Shown piece after piece: positions 35,930 through 48,639 of a stretch of DNA of 64,000 nucleotides. The stretch's first letter is position 1. Each line of letters starts with the position of its first letter. Under the pieces are notes generated by a model, which searched no databases, was not told the DNA's origin, and saw only the letters and a list, made by a program, of their open reading frames with translations. Both the position numbers and the translations under genes were made by a program. Source of the stretch: Panorpa germanica (lineage: Eukaryota; Arthropoda; Insecta; Mecoptera; Panorpidae); assembly GCA_963678705.1 (NCBI GenBank), contig OY783221.1, positions 13,020,001-13,084,000 on the forward strand, given 5' to 3'.

Positions 35930-36733
35930 AATAATGTATACTACTATTAATATTAAGCCATACTTAATTTAAATCATTTAGAAATAAAGTAAATGTCAAA
36001 TTAAGAACACTGCAAAATGTAAACAATACATTAAAATGTCAAACGTCAAATGAAACAAGTACTGCCATCTATGACAATGAACGGAAACCAAATGTGAAAT
36101 AACAATTTGACATGTCATGTAGGTTATGTATTTTACGATTATTAATAATTAATTCTGATAGATGAAATGTATAGTGAGATAAAACAAACCGAATTATTCC
36201 GATGACAATTTAAAACAAGCCATGTTGCATGGCACACACTTTATACATAATAAAAAAGTGACTTACTTTGAAGTACTACGCAGACGCTGCGTCTCTGCCT
36301 GTTGATCTCACCAAAGAAAGAAAACAAACACCTCACTAATTATTAGCATGTTATTAAAGACTAACACTATGTCCACACATTTCCACGCGATTTTAATATA
36401 CAATAAGAAATTTATTAAACAACACCTTCAATAATAAAACACACTACTTTTGATGACGTAACACCTCTACAACTAAGAACTACGAATTTTACAAGTGCAG
36501 ACAGAGTATTTAATTCTACGTAAAAACAATTTATGGCACTTGAATTATATCCTAATTAATTACTAATTTGTTTATGTAATAGATGTTACTTATATTTCAT
36601 TATTTCACCTTTTAAATATAATTAAATTATATTTTTTTCTAAAGTAGTAAAGAGTGTCATGCGTGACAGATTAATAATTTCACTCACTATGAAATACCAA
36701 TATTAAAAATCAAAAGTCACTAGATTGACTCAT
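35930..36733 (+). repeat. ~800-bp direct repeat, copy 1 (empty for the 39.1-kb micro-insertion)
   Basis: Aligns over its whole length in the same orientation with 39,069-39,845, about 3.1 kb downstream. Shared landmarks are ATGTCAAATTAAGAACACTG, CATGTAGGTTATGTATTTTA, AGTACTACGCAGAC, TTGATCTCACCAAAGAAAG and GATGACGTAACACCT. It has no coding capacity. Its nature is unknown. Confidence 0.8.
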
Positions 36734-37393
36734 GGAAATTCTGTGTTTTGGTGAATATGAACGAGCTGTATACAGAAGAAACTTTCAAGTAGAATTAAAG
36801 GGACAATAATGTTGAAAAATAGTGAAAAGTTATACAGTTTCAAAACACTTTTATTAGTTGGACCGTAGCATAAAATTATCTTTCGCAATTAACTAAATAC
36901 GCCACTGATGACTTCGATACCATATCTAAGTAAACTTCTGTTATGTAAAATTCTTAGTGACACTTATAACGAAGTAATTAAAACTAGTGCAAGATCCTTC
37001 TCTAATATAAAGACAAATAAAACAGCATCTACATTTTTGTAATATGCACAAAACTAAGGAATTTACTATTTCCATTTGGTATCTATTTGAAGAGAACTTT
37101 GTCTTCAGTTTCCTCGTTCCGAACTCTACTCTATTTTGTAATTTAATATTAAAAGATGTTGAAAGTTACGAGTGGATTCGAATACACAAACTTCAAAGGT
37201 TTCCGGGAACGAAGAAACACTTTGCTAAGAATATCTAAGATTAAAACATTTGTCAAGTGGAAAAGAAAAACTTCAGCGTAGTAAAAATAAGTTAAATGTA
37301 GTTTTACAGAAAGAAATTAATGGAAAATTGAGATTAAATGCAACTGAACTATGTGATGCAAATATATTTATCCGCAAAATTATATTTCTAGTT

Positions 37394-38814
37394 TTTTTTT
37401 TAAATATAGTTTCTCGGGCTTCCTAGGCACGTAGCCTTTTATCGCCCCTATTATATTCTGGTTCTTCTTATACTTTGTATCCCGACAACAAGAATGATCT
37501 ATTCATGGCTACTGCTGTTATAAATTTCGGTTTCTCAATCAAAAAGGCGATGTTAACAGGAAGCGTCTGCGAAGTCTGTAGCACCGCCCATTGGAGTCCA
37601 TTTCTTGCCATTGCTGTATTTTTACATTGCCACAGAATGTGGTCAGGGTCTGCCTCTTCTTCACCACATTCGCATTTAGAGTTTGGAATGATTTTGTTTC
37701 TTGCTAGATGTTTCGGAGCTCCAGTATGATTCATTCTTAGTCTTGAGGTCATTGTTATTAATCTTCTTGGCCATTTTAGTTCGGCAAACCATGGCTTACG
37801 TCTCAGTATTGGTTGTATTGTATAAAATTCTCTACCTTTATCAGAATTATCCCACTTGTCTTGCCAATTTTTCATTTCATTTTTTTCTAATTCTGCTTTC
37901 ATGTCTGATTTTATAAAAAATGAAATATATTTATCACAGGAAGTAGCTACCTTCGCCATTTGATCAGCTTTTTCATTTTCCTTAATTTCCTTATGTGACG
38001 GTATCCAAATTAGTTTAATATTTCGGCCCTTATCTATTTCCCTATTTATTTTTTCTTTGACATAATAAATTTTGTTGTCTAATTTTGTATTGATTCACTT
38101 ACTGCTTAACGACTGTATGACTGATAACGAGTCGGATAATATTAAAGTGCTGTCTCTGTCATCAGTAATGATTTGATCCACAGCTAGATCTATGGCACAT
38201 AACTCAGCTGTATATATGGATGCTTGATTATGAAGCTTGTAAATTCTGCTATTGTTAATATCTACTACTGCTGCACCCACTCCAGCTGCTTCTTTTGAGC
38301 CATCAGTATATAATTTTGTATAATTCGGGAATTGCTGATCTAATTTTTGTTGTAGGTCTATAGTTATTAGCTCAGGTAATATGTTACTCATATTTAGCTC
38401 CTTGCCAATAGTTATGTTTGCTGGAGTTCCTCTACCTGAGTAATAATAATCTAATTCGAAAATTGGTATTTCTACTGGGGTTCCTCTTTCTGTCCATTTC
38501 CTTTTTTCATTTATCCAAATTGCATTAAGCTCATGACTTCTTGAACCTGTTCTTGATAATTCGTTAAGTTCGTTCCTTATTAATGTGTTATTTGTCATTA
38601 AAGCGCTAGCCATAAAATAAGACGTTTTCTTTATCCATCTTTCTTTTAATGGTGGCATACAAGCCTCTGCTAGTAATGAAAGGGTATGAGTTGTACAGAT
38701 AGCTCCTAATACTATTCTTAAAGCTTTGTATTGCAATTTTTCAAGTGATTCTATTGTATTCTTTTTACACATTATTAGTACCTCTGCACCATACTCCAAA
38801 TGAGGGCGGACTAA
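37394..38814 (-). mobile_element. 5'-truncated LINE (I superfamily) with target-site duplication
   Basis: The insertion is bounded by a 13-base target-site duplication, TATATTTCTAGTT, at 37,381-37,393 and 38,815-38,827, with an A tail (T run on +) at 37,391-37,401. On the minus strand it encodes the end of ORF2: the post-RT region starting LVRPHLEYGAEV; an RNase H domain (LYTDGSKEAAGVGAAVV, IYTAELCAIDLAVDQI, LILSDSLSVIQSL); then WIPSHKEIKENEKADQMAK; and the C-terminal zinc knuckle CECGEEEADPDHILWQC. One stop at 38,095-38,097 and a nearby shift separate the two main open frames (38,844-38,095 and 37,959-37,468). The first nine codons of the upper frame are flanking DNA. A sister copy lies at 57,439-57,936. 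Confidence 0.9.
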
Positions 38815-39068
38815 TATATTTCTAGTTATACTTCTTCCTCCCACAACGGAATTACACTAAATGAACATTTATAATTATGTAAAAATAAGGAATTCATTCA
38901 GGACGCGTTCAGAGCACAGAGGAAGCTACTAAAACATGTGAATCAAATTTAATCTCTTTATTTTAAATACCCATATAAGTTGTAAATGTTTATAAATGTT
39001 ATTGTTTTAAGTGCTAATAACTATCAAAAGTTGATGCACTCAAATAAATATTTAAGAAAAAAGTTATT

Positions 39069-39845
39069 CTTCTATTAATATTAAGTCATACTTAACCCAC
39101 CGTGTGAACACTATATTTTTCGAGTAGCAGGGTTAATTTAAATCATTTAAAAAAAAAGTAAATGTCAAATTAAGAACACTGTAATATGTAAACAACCAAT
39201 TAAAATGTCAAACGTCAAATGAAACAAGTGCTACCATCTCTGAGAAAGAATGGTAACCAAATAAACAATTTCACTTGTCATGTAGGTTATGTATTTTATG
39301 ATTATTAATAATTCATTCTAATTTACTAGATCTACTAGACGTATAGTAAGATGTAACAAACCTAATTATTCTGATTCCAGTTTAAAATGACCATGCAACA
39401 ACACACTTTATACATAGTAAAAAATTGACTTACTTTGAAGTACTACGCAGACTCTGCGTCTCTTGCTTGTTGATCTCACCAAAGAAAGAACACTAATTAT
39501 CAGCATGTAATTAATGACGAACACTATGTCCACACGTTTTTAATATACAATAAGAAATTTAATAAACAACACCTTCAATAATAAAACACAATAGCTTTGA
39601 TGACGTAACACCTGTACAACTAAGAGACCGCATATTTTTCAAGTGCAGACTATTTATTTCTACAAAAAAGCGCTTGCATTATATTCTAATTAAGTACTAA
39701 CTGTTTACGTAATAGATGTTACTTATATTTAATTGTTTCACCCTTTAATTGTAATTAAATTAAATTCTTTTTCTAACGTAGTATAGAACGCGTGACAGAT
39801 TATTAATTTCACTCACTATGAAGTACCAACATTAAAAATCAAAAC
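39069..39845 (+). repeat. ~800-bp direct repeat, copy 2
   Basis: Second copy of the repeat at 35,930-36,733 in the same orientation. It carries the 37-base TTAA insertion listed separately. The pair brackets the LINE at 37.4-38.8 kb. Confidence 0.8.
39096..39132. mobile_element. 37-bp TTAA-flanked piggyBac-end micro-insertion
   Basis: Copy 2 of the direct repeat contains 37 bases between TTAA at 39,092-39,095 and TTAA at 39,133-39,136. Copy 1 has a single TTAA at the same point (35,963-35,966 region). The inserted bases begin CCCACCGTGTGAACACTATA, continue with ATTTTTCGAGT and end GCAGGG. They match the outer ~35 bases of the right end of the 32,467-33,384 element (inverted) closed by a short CAGGG end. 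Confidence 0.85.
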
Positions 39846-40019
39846 TTGAACAGATTGCGTATTGCAATAAAATATTTATAAAATAATTGTTTTTCAACTT
39901 TTGTAATGTATATAATATATTACAAATTTTATTAGAATAGTTGTTTATATGTAGTAAATGTAGTTGTAGTATTATTACTTTAGTTAAATAAAATATATGT
40001 ATGAGAAATATGTTGGCCA

Positions 40020-41500
40020 TATGAATGATGTATAATCAATAAAATCGTTAGAATTGTCTAGAATAACGTGAAAGTTAATAAAATAATGCAATATAATTTA
40101 CAGAAATTACAGATATTAATTTGATTTGTAGTTCGCACAAAACCTTATGTATTGTGAACCACATTTCTATTCAACGTTGTGTTCCAAACGTTTGGATCAA
40201 TTTTGCGTAGACCATTTACTAGTTTTTATATCCTGATTTTCATAAGGTTTTTTTGTGTACACGGTAATACGGTAATAAGATGATATTGAGAATGAAGGAA
40301 TTTCTTAAAAGTTTTTATAGCAGTCGTAAAAAGATAACACTCCCAAATTGCTAGTACAGAACATTATCAAGTGCTTACATCAAGTGTACATGCCACCCTA
40401 GTCGGTTTCTTATCGGAAGACGATCCTATGCCTCTTCGTCTCACATAATGAAGCCAGGTTATTCAATATTTTGTGCAATACCAACCTAAAGGTAGGGCTA
40501 GTTTATTACTTCAAGTTCGGATCACATTGTTGCTATCTCAATGTGTTAGATATCGTATAGCTAGCTGGGCGTAAGATAATCTTCTTAGCGTAACACCAAA
40601 TTCTAATTCGTAACACCAAATTCATGTGAACTGAATGTTGTGCTATAATAAATCTTAACGCATTTTGGACTTCAATGTGTTTCGCCACACGGCTATCTTT
40701 GACCAAATATTAAACATATTTAAAAGAAAATGATGAAATGAATATTGAACTCAGTTTTAGGTTTAGTACCTTGCGAATACAAAATTACATATTTTGAACA
40801 ATTTTTACCTTTATATGGATTCACCTGGGCCTGTTGAAAAAGTGTCCAAAAATACCTCTTTTTAATAAAAAAAAATTAATTAAATTTAAAATTCTATTAT
40901 TTGTCATGGCGTGTGTTGGCAATAGTCTAAATAAAATTTTAAAAATATTTTATGGCATCAAAGTTACCAATCCCTACCACCAGGTATCGGCGAAAAATGG
41001 GGCGTGATATACCACACACTGGGACCCATAATACTATTTGTGAATGTGATTGAAGCTGCCCTTAGTCCAACTTAAATACTTACCAGTTACAAAGAAAACA
41101 AACAAAAGAATTTGTACTGAAAAAAATAAATAAATATGCTATAGGTACCTATATATGGCTAAGCTATGGAAAAACAACTAGATTCGGATTTAGACAAATT
41201 GTCCGCTTATCGTATGACTTGGAAAGAGATTTTAAGTCAGTCTGATTGAAAATGCTTGACTGTATACGAGTACACCGTTTTGAAAAACGCTGCATTAAGA
41301 CCTAAGCCGCATTGCTAATAAAAATCCGCATTTCAGGAATCATATTAAATTAAAAGCAGTGCGATTTTCGAGTTTTAGATTAAGTCGAGCTTTTTTTAAA
41401 ACAATTTATTTTACAAGGTAAACACTAATATCTGATTGTAAACGAAAATCTACATATAAGTATGTATGGGTAGGATTTTTTTAATTATTGGGTTAAGGGA
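40020..41500. other. gene-free stretch
   Basis: No coding region, RNA gene or bounded element is recognised. Confidence 0.4.
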
Positions 41501-41679
41501 ACATGCAAGTTGGACACTTGCCACATAACAAATTCGGTATAATTTGAATACACATACTTCGAAATCAAATCGAAATCCCGGATATCGGAATAGTAATAAG
41601 ATGAAAGTAAAGTCGAATCTGAAATTAAGCTGTCGTCTAAGTTGGCCTTTAGGAGTATACGAGATTGACGCTGCTACAG

Positions 41680-41910
41680 AAGAAGTGTGTATGCGCCAGC
41701 AACCGACAGCTGTTTATCGTGAAGCCTTCTCTTTCGAATACTCTCGGTTCTGTAAACAAAAGAGAATAGCCGTAGGCTTCTTTCGCATTAGAGTTGTTTT
41801 TTTGTTTCGCCGAAAAAATGTTAAGTTTAACAATAGAGCAACGAATTGTTGTGAAATTCCACATGAAACTTTAAAAAACCGTTACTGAAACTTATAATGT
41901 ATTTGACTGC
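41680..41910 (+). mobile_element. mariner, 5' part (split by repeat R)
   Basis: A leader is followed by a start at 41,819 reading MLSLTIEQRIVVKFHMKL, then KTVTETYNVF, which is the N-terminus of a mariner transposase. One stop interrupts it. The frame is cut at 41,910 by the R block, and the transposase resumes at about 42,545. The 5' inverted repeat was not identified. Confidence 0.75.
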
Positions 41911-42541
41911 GGAGTTTGGACCTTATAGAGATCTATAGGCTGGCTAGGGCGTATCTGCGATCTACCTGCGGTATCCAAGTTCTCGAGCGGCAAATGTCGC
42001 TCAGTTCTTTTCAATAGCTTAGTGGGCGCACAATTTGATTATGAAGGACCTTTTAGCTATTAAGTAATTAATAGCTATTTTTTATTTATATCAAAAGACA
42101 CAGCAAAACGTCAGAACTTTTTTAGATTACATTTATTTTAAAACTACACTATTGAATTACATATTAATTGATTAAATACTTTAGTTAATAAGAATACTAG
42201 TTATGACACTAAGTAAATGTAACTCGCGGTTTAAGTTATAAATAAAAATATGTGTAATTATTATTTTATGTATATGCACCAAAAGGTTAAGCGTGCTGTA
42301 GGTTTGAGTGTTGAAGCGATAAGAACGAATTAGGAGCAAATGCGTAGTGTCGAACCCTAGTAGAAGTGAATCGTATAAACCAACGATTTTTACATAAGAA
42401 ATATTGTCGTTTGCCCACAGAGAGCCGTGTATATGAAACAACTTGGTATAAAATATAAATGAATTAAGACAAATAAATCTTAAAACTAACATTAATTAAA
42501 AATAAAAGCAAGATATTGATATACAAATATGAATATTGCAT
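41911..42541 (+). repeat. dispersed repeat block, family R, uninterrupted copy
   Basis: This 631-base block aligns in reverse with 2,910-4,591 minus the hAT. It begins GGAGTTTGGACCTTATAGAG and ends near ATGAATATTGCAT. It sits exactly between two parts of a mariner transposase, so it inserted there. It carries the pre-insertion sequence of the hAT at 42,170-42,190 (TTAACTAAAGTATTTAATC in reverse). It is non-coding. Confidence 0.75.
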
Positions 42542-42544
42542 AAC

Positions 42545-43070
42545 AGTATTGAAAGAAGTGTTTCTGAGTGGTTTAAGTGTTTTCAAGATGATTCACGCCC
42601 GGGTCGCCCTTCTATGTCGAAACCGCATGACAATATCGACAAAACTGTGCCGATCTGATTCGGTTAAGTATTCGTGTAATTGCTGAAACTGTAGAGATTG
42701 ATACAGAATCCGTATGTGTGCCAAATTGCGCAAAAAATGTGTGCCAAATTGAGCTCATTCCGCATTATCTCTCATGGGGTTTCTAGCCAAGTTCACCGGA
42801 TCTTACGCTTTGGGACTTCTATCTGTTTACTAAGATGAAATCAGCATTAAACGGACCAAGATGTGAGTCCGTTGAAGCTGTGAAAAAAAGCGGCTCGCAT
42901 ACTGAAGGAGCTGACAGAAGAAGACTTCCAACATTGTTACGAACAATGGAAGATTCGCTTGGAGCCTTGTAGGGATAGAGCAGGGGTGTATATTGAAGGT
43001 GATAATAAGTCAATATGCATGAAATCAAAATAAATGTTTTGTTTGCAGTGTCTCGTTGCTTAATAGACGC
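42545..43070 (+). mobile_element. mariner, 3' part (split by repeat R, internally deleted)
   Basis: It resumes as SVSEWFKCFQDDSRPGRPS, then LIRLSIRVIAETVEIDTESV. It then jumps over the catalytic core to SPDLTLWDFYLFTKMKSAL, GPRCESVEAVK, LTEEDFQHCYEQWKIRLEPC and a YIEGDN-type end near 43,015. The order is that of a mariner transposase C-terminal half with the first two catalytic Asp regions missing. Frameshifts are present. The DNA ends near 43,070 with a TATA following ACGCACCTTG. Confidence 0.85.
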
Positions 43071-43349
43071 ACCTTGTATACCAGTCAGTACTGATTTTGT
43101 GATTTCTTTAGAAGCACTTTTGTTAAAATAATTAACAGCTACAATTTACATGCAATTTATTATTCTAATTATATTAAATAAATTTTGTCACTGAACTATT
43201 GGCTTGCGAGTATTCGATCCAGTGACAAACTTCCTCCTACTTTAAATTATAATTTAAAAGCATGAAGTAGAATGGTCTCCAGTAACAATTTGTGCAATCC
43301 TTACCTTCAATATTCTGAAACAAAAAACAGAAATAAAAACATAAATATA

Positions 43350-43650
43350 TTTTTATAAATATGTAGTTTTATTTGTTACATGTTGTATATAATAAATATT
43401 TACAAAAAATACATTTTAAACTGATTTTATAAATATAAAGCATATTCAGTAAATGCACGCTGGGAAATGACAGAGAAAAAAAATCACAAACAAAATTTGA
43501 ATTAACAATTAGATTTGAAATGTGTATACAAAGAGATAATAAGCTACAGGAATTGATCCGTTGTTAAATTCATTTAGTTAACTTAACTATCGTTTAATTT
43601 ATATTATATAATAGACAGCGTAGCGGAGGAAGACATCGATTGCCTGCTTA
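43350..43650 (-). repeat. dispersed repeat, inverted partner of 30.14-30.42 kb
   Basis: The reverse complement contains the same series of words as 30,140-30,420, among them CCCAGCGTGCATTTACTG and CTCCGCTACGCTGTCTATTA. It has no coding capacity. Confidence 0.7.
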
Positions 43651-44370
43651 TAGATTATATTTAATAAAAGTATACTAATATTATTTAAGATATAAGAAAC
43701 AGGATTCTGCCTGAACCACTTAGATATACACTAAAGTAATATTCATTAATTTGATGCTTATAACGAGTGGGCCATCTGATAGTTTCTTTTTAAAAATGCT
43801 CTAAAAACTACACCGTTGAATATTTTTAAATGATTGTTACTTTATTTGGGAAAGTACATCTTCCGATTATTTGTGGAAAACAATTACGGTTAAATAGCTG
43901 TCGCGGCTGGATTCGCAGCAATTTGTGCACCTAGTGCTCGGTAAAGGTAAACTGCTTGCTTCAAACGCATTGGATTTATTGAATAAAACTTGGAAGAAAA
44001 GTATGCTGAGTTCCATTGTTGTCATAGTAGACCCATAGCTGTCGCTACACTGTTAAAAATGTTCTTCATTTTAATACAAATTTAATAGACAAATGCCTAT
44101 TAAAATTAAAATCTGGTTATACATTTTTTTAAGATACATTTTGGACTGAATTTGTTAAAGAATTATTTGAAAATACACTGTATATGTTATGAAAATTAAT
44201 ATACCTCGATTTTTTTTAATACCTGGTTCTAAAATATGCCTTAGAACCTGTTCTAAAATTTATACAGTTTTTTTTAGAGTGTACATATGTTTCATTTCTT
44301 TTCCACGTTCTATTCAATAAGTTCAATGCTTTTGATAACGGACATGCGGAGCAGTGGACGCTTACTTTTA

Positions 44371-44699
44371 GGTCGTCCGCACATGGGTCGACGGATTGCA
44401 AACCAGAACCCCGAATCTGCCCGAACCGAATGAGAATGCAACTGTGTTGTTAGTGAGAGAATGCAAGTGTATACGAGTGAGAGAAATTGGTGATTGTGTT
44501 TCTTGGTCGCAGGGCATGCTTTTGATGGTGACATCATAAGCAGAGATGTGCATAAATACTATTTAAAAGTATTTAAATACATACATACACACAAATGCGA
44601 CACAATAAAATCCCCTATTATGCTATTGTTAAAAATTCTATAGAGTCACGAAACACGGCTCGACTAGTTTGCAATCAGTCGACTCGTGTGCGGAGGGCC
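44371..44699 (+). mobile_element. PIF/Harbinger-like MITE, copy 3, 329 bp
   Basis: TTA lies on both sides (44,368-44,370 and 44,700-44,702). It begins GGTCGTCCGCACATGGGTCG and ends CGTGTGCGGAGGGCC. The inner blocks match copies 1 and 2. Small frames across it are not genes. Confidence 0.85.
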
Positions 44700-45385
44700 T
44701 TAGTGTACACAGCAATCACTTTGGAAATAATTGTTCAAAATTTTCGAATATAAAACGATCCATATCTTACAGCGGAGGTTGAAGTCTATGTATCTGTCAA
44801 TATATCAAGCGCGACAGTGTTAACAATAACAAAATAACAGTCACTTCAAAGAGAAACCTGGAGATGACTCACCTTTAGTTCACAACAGACCTCAAACATC
44901 AATTTAAGGATTTTGGAATTAATACAAAAAACGACGTACTTAATTTTTAATTTAAAAATAATTTTACCAGAGCATATTGCTATTCTGAAAGAATAAAGTA
45001 ATTTATTCAGTTGTGAAGTTGAGAACTCCCATTTCTTATGATCTAAATAATTCTAAGAAACCCAGCCAAGACAAGAATATCTACTTGAATTCTTTCTTCA
45101 TGCGATGTAGATATTTTCATCATGTTACTTTTGCTAAGACTGGATCAATTTAGTACTACAAGACATTTAATTCATAGCCAAAGTCAACATAGATGCAGGC
45201 TTCAATATGTAAACCTTCTTCTTCTTTTCAGCACTAAATTATTTTCTAAATTATTCTTTACAAATAAATATTTTACATTTACTACTATAAACCACGGTCT
45301 GGCAATGAGCTACTTCAAATTAATATTTATCTTTTTTGCGTATGATTTCTAACAATTTTTAGTAAATAAGGTTATATATATTATA

Positions 45386-46053
45386 CGAGAGCTTTTCGGA
45401 AAGTCATTCCGAAATAAGCTTCTAGCAGTGCGAGTTGTAGAGAGCATAGCACTGTCGCGCGTTTGCTCATAACAATTTCACAAACTAAAGACTGTTGCAA
45501 TGGAAAATCTCGCCAAATGTGAAGTGCGTGGTGTAATAAGATTTCGTTGACAACAAATCTGTCTGCAGAGGATATTCATCGTTCATTATGTGCTGTATAC
45601 GGCCTAAATATTATTAGTGAAAAAGTTGCGCATCAATAGAGTCTGTAAATAGTGCAAATCCTTCTTATTATTATAATGGTGGCGTTTCTTTATTTTATAA
45701 GTTACAACCGAAACAAAATAGTGCAAATAATTACTCCGCTCGGTAATTAAATTAGAGCCCAAGTTGCAGGCGTGATACGGCACATATATAGAAGGTTCGG
45801 GAATCACTCCCCCTTTCCTTATTCCTTTCCCGACATACAAATTTCTAACCTTGGCGTCATAGAAGGTTCCTCAGCCCAGACTCCCTTCATCCCCCTTTCA
45901 CGCCCTTACAAGTTTGTATCCTTTGGTGTTAGAAGCTAAAGAGGATAGTTGCTACGCATACACGCCGCCCAGTAAAATTTTAACAATATATTATGAATCT
46001 ATGCGGGTTTATTCTTTGTAGAGAAACGGTTGTTACTTTCCAAACAGCCCTCG
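45386..46053 (+). mobile_element. mariner derivative with both ends, 668 bp
   Basis: TA flanks both ends (45,384-45,385 and 46,054-46,055). The left end CGAGAGCTTTTCGGAAAGT and the right end (inverted) CGAGGGCTGTTTGGAAAGT are related inverted repeats. Transposase begins at 45,500 with MENLAKCEVRGVIRF and continues LSAEDIHRSLCAVYG, a mariner N-terminus. After about 45,605 the rest is unrelated, GC-richer filler DNA. It is non-autonomous and broken. Confidence 0.85.
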
Positions 46054-46059
46054 TATAAA

Positions 46060-48040
46060 TGAGTACAGTGTGTAAAGTACCGGGAAATAGACCTACAGCA
46101 CACCTAGCGGTAAGCTTCTGTACACACGTCACTTTCCCCATCAAGGAACTTCACTCGTTACGTCACTTTGTGCAACAAACAAATGTAAAATATTTATTGT
46201 TAATACAATTCTTTCAACAATCCATTAACCATAATTCATTGCATCTAATTTTGTCTACAAATTAATAGTTTTATTTCCTTATTTTGTATATTTTAATTTA
46301 TTAGTATGTATAGTCATATACGACTAATAATTCTATTTAGATTTGTTAGAAATTTGTATATTTATTTTCTAAAACCCTACTTTTTTAGATTTTCTTTTTT
46401 AAATAAATTATAAATTATATTTTACATTAAAAATTATTGTAGTTCTTTTTTTTTTAAGAGCATAATTAAAAACTGAAAAATTTGGCTGATTTTAATTTAA
46501 AAATTAATTTTAATTTTAATTAAAATGCCCTATATCAATGCCCTTGATTTGTTCTGCTTTTGAACCGGCATTGTATCATATAGGCTTTTAATTTTTGATC
46601 TTTAAGAATATTAGCACAAATAAAATAGATTTATTTTTACATTTACCAATAATAGTTATTTTCTTTTTACATAAATTAGATTCTCACACATTTATGTACA
46701 TTTATATATTTCATATCATTATATCCATAATACAATTATTTTTTATTATTTTTTTATTACATTTATATTATATAATACGACAGTTAAAGCTGAGATATAA
46801 GGTTTTATTTAAGTTTATGCTTTTTTAAATATTTACAAGTAATTAGTTCACTTCATTATGAATTCACAGTTAACTAGACTTCGTTTATTGGATTCATTAC
46901 GAACATTATACGAAATCGACTTCGTCAAATATTCGCTTTTAGACTGCTAATTGAAGTCGCTGCGAAGTCTCTTTGAATGATGGTTTATTTCATTAGTTTG
47001 AATAAGGAATAATAAGTTTTTTCAATGTAGAATTTTAGAATAAACAATATTTTTAATTTTTGTTTGGATATAAAATTTAATACATTTTCAAAATTAAACT
47101 TTTTTTAATCTCTAAAACCTGTGCAAGCATAAATGTAATAAACAATAAAATAAAACAAAACATAGTTATTTTGTTTGTACATATAATGGTAAGTTACAAA
47201 TTGTAAATGTCCAAGCCGAAGATCTTGACAAAAATGTTTCTCTTTCTAATACTATATTTATGCATAAGTTTGTCTCATCATTTTTATGTGTGACGTCAGA
47301 TAAATCCTATTGTACTAAACTAATAATGTAATAAAGTAGATTTCAAAATTTAATTTTCAAGACGAAATAGATTGATTTGATTTGTTGATAATTACTTCTA
47401 ATTAAGTAACTTTTTGTCCTAATTACCCTTTGCATTGATTTGTCAAGTGCGCGTGCATTTTTATTTTTATTTTTATTTAAAATTATTTTAGTCATTTTTT
47501 AACAATTGAGTGTATATTTCGCAAAATAAGAATTATGAACCCCCGTTTCTTTTTATATTTCTCTCAATTTCTAATTGTGTGATCTTGTGCTTGTTTTTCC
47601 GTGGACCAGAAAACTGTACTGGGTTAATAGAGACATTTCAAAAACTTTGAATCTTCTATATATTTCCTTTTTATTTAACCATGTACTTCTAGAATTTATT
47701 AACAAATTTTCCTTTCTTCGTGAAAATTATGGTTTAGAAAATATGTATTTAGGTCCCTTTTAGGATTTAATCGTACCAGGATTGCCAGATTTGCGGGACA
47801 AATATAAAAAAAATTAAATCTCTGAATGTTAAACCAAATCAATTGTTAACCGTTATTTTTTAGAGTGCCACAATTATCGTTACAACTCGAAATCAATTGT
47901 ATTTAGTTTCAATCATTGAAGTGCAAAATTGTGCCGATCCTCTTTGAACTACTGGCTCTAGTCACTTGTTTGACTTGCCATTCGTTAATGCGAAACTGCA
48001 CGGGACATTTAAATATTTATACGCGGAAATATTTATGTAG
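46060..48040. other. gene-free AT-rich stretch
   Basis: No gene, RNA or bounded element is recognised. The region 46,270-46,830 is extremely A/T-rich. Confidence 0.4.
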
Positions 48041-48639
48041 TTCTACTAATTAAGAAATAATTGGACATTTGAGGTTCTGATAGCCAACTTTATCAATATT
48101 TAGTACAGTTTCATAGAAAATAAAACATGGTATCTCTTACCCTCATATTTCTACTAGTGCTATAATTTCTCCAACTTTAATTTTACTAATGCAACGATAA
48201 TATTTTTGCAAGTTACTTCTCAAAATTTCACTTATTAAAATATCTGTTAGATTATTATTTCTCATAATTCTTTAGCTTTTTTAGATTTTCTTTATTTCGA
48301 TAAATAATTTTAACATTTCATGATTTCTGTATCTCGTACTATAGCACCACACAAATGGCAACTTTTAAATAAGTATTATTGTTTCTATTTAAATAAACTA
48401 TTCAATTTTAATATAACAAAAATATATATTAAATTTATTTATTTTGTTCTTCTACTGCACATACATAAAATCGTGGCTGTAGAGTCGTTCCATATCAAAT
48501 CAACGAGAAAATACAGATTTTGAAAGGGCTTGCGAACTCATTTTTTAGTTTTTGATTCAATTAAAGGGTAATATAAGTATATTAACGTTTTTATTTATTT
48601 AATAGTAGTCAATGACTTTTCCAATACACACTCTCTGTT

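Noticed and set aside
41544-41888. 114-codon + frame as a host gene.
   Set aside because: Its 3' half overlaps the mariner leader and transposase start in another frame, and no family is recognised.
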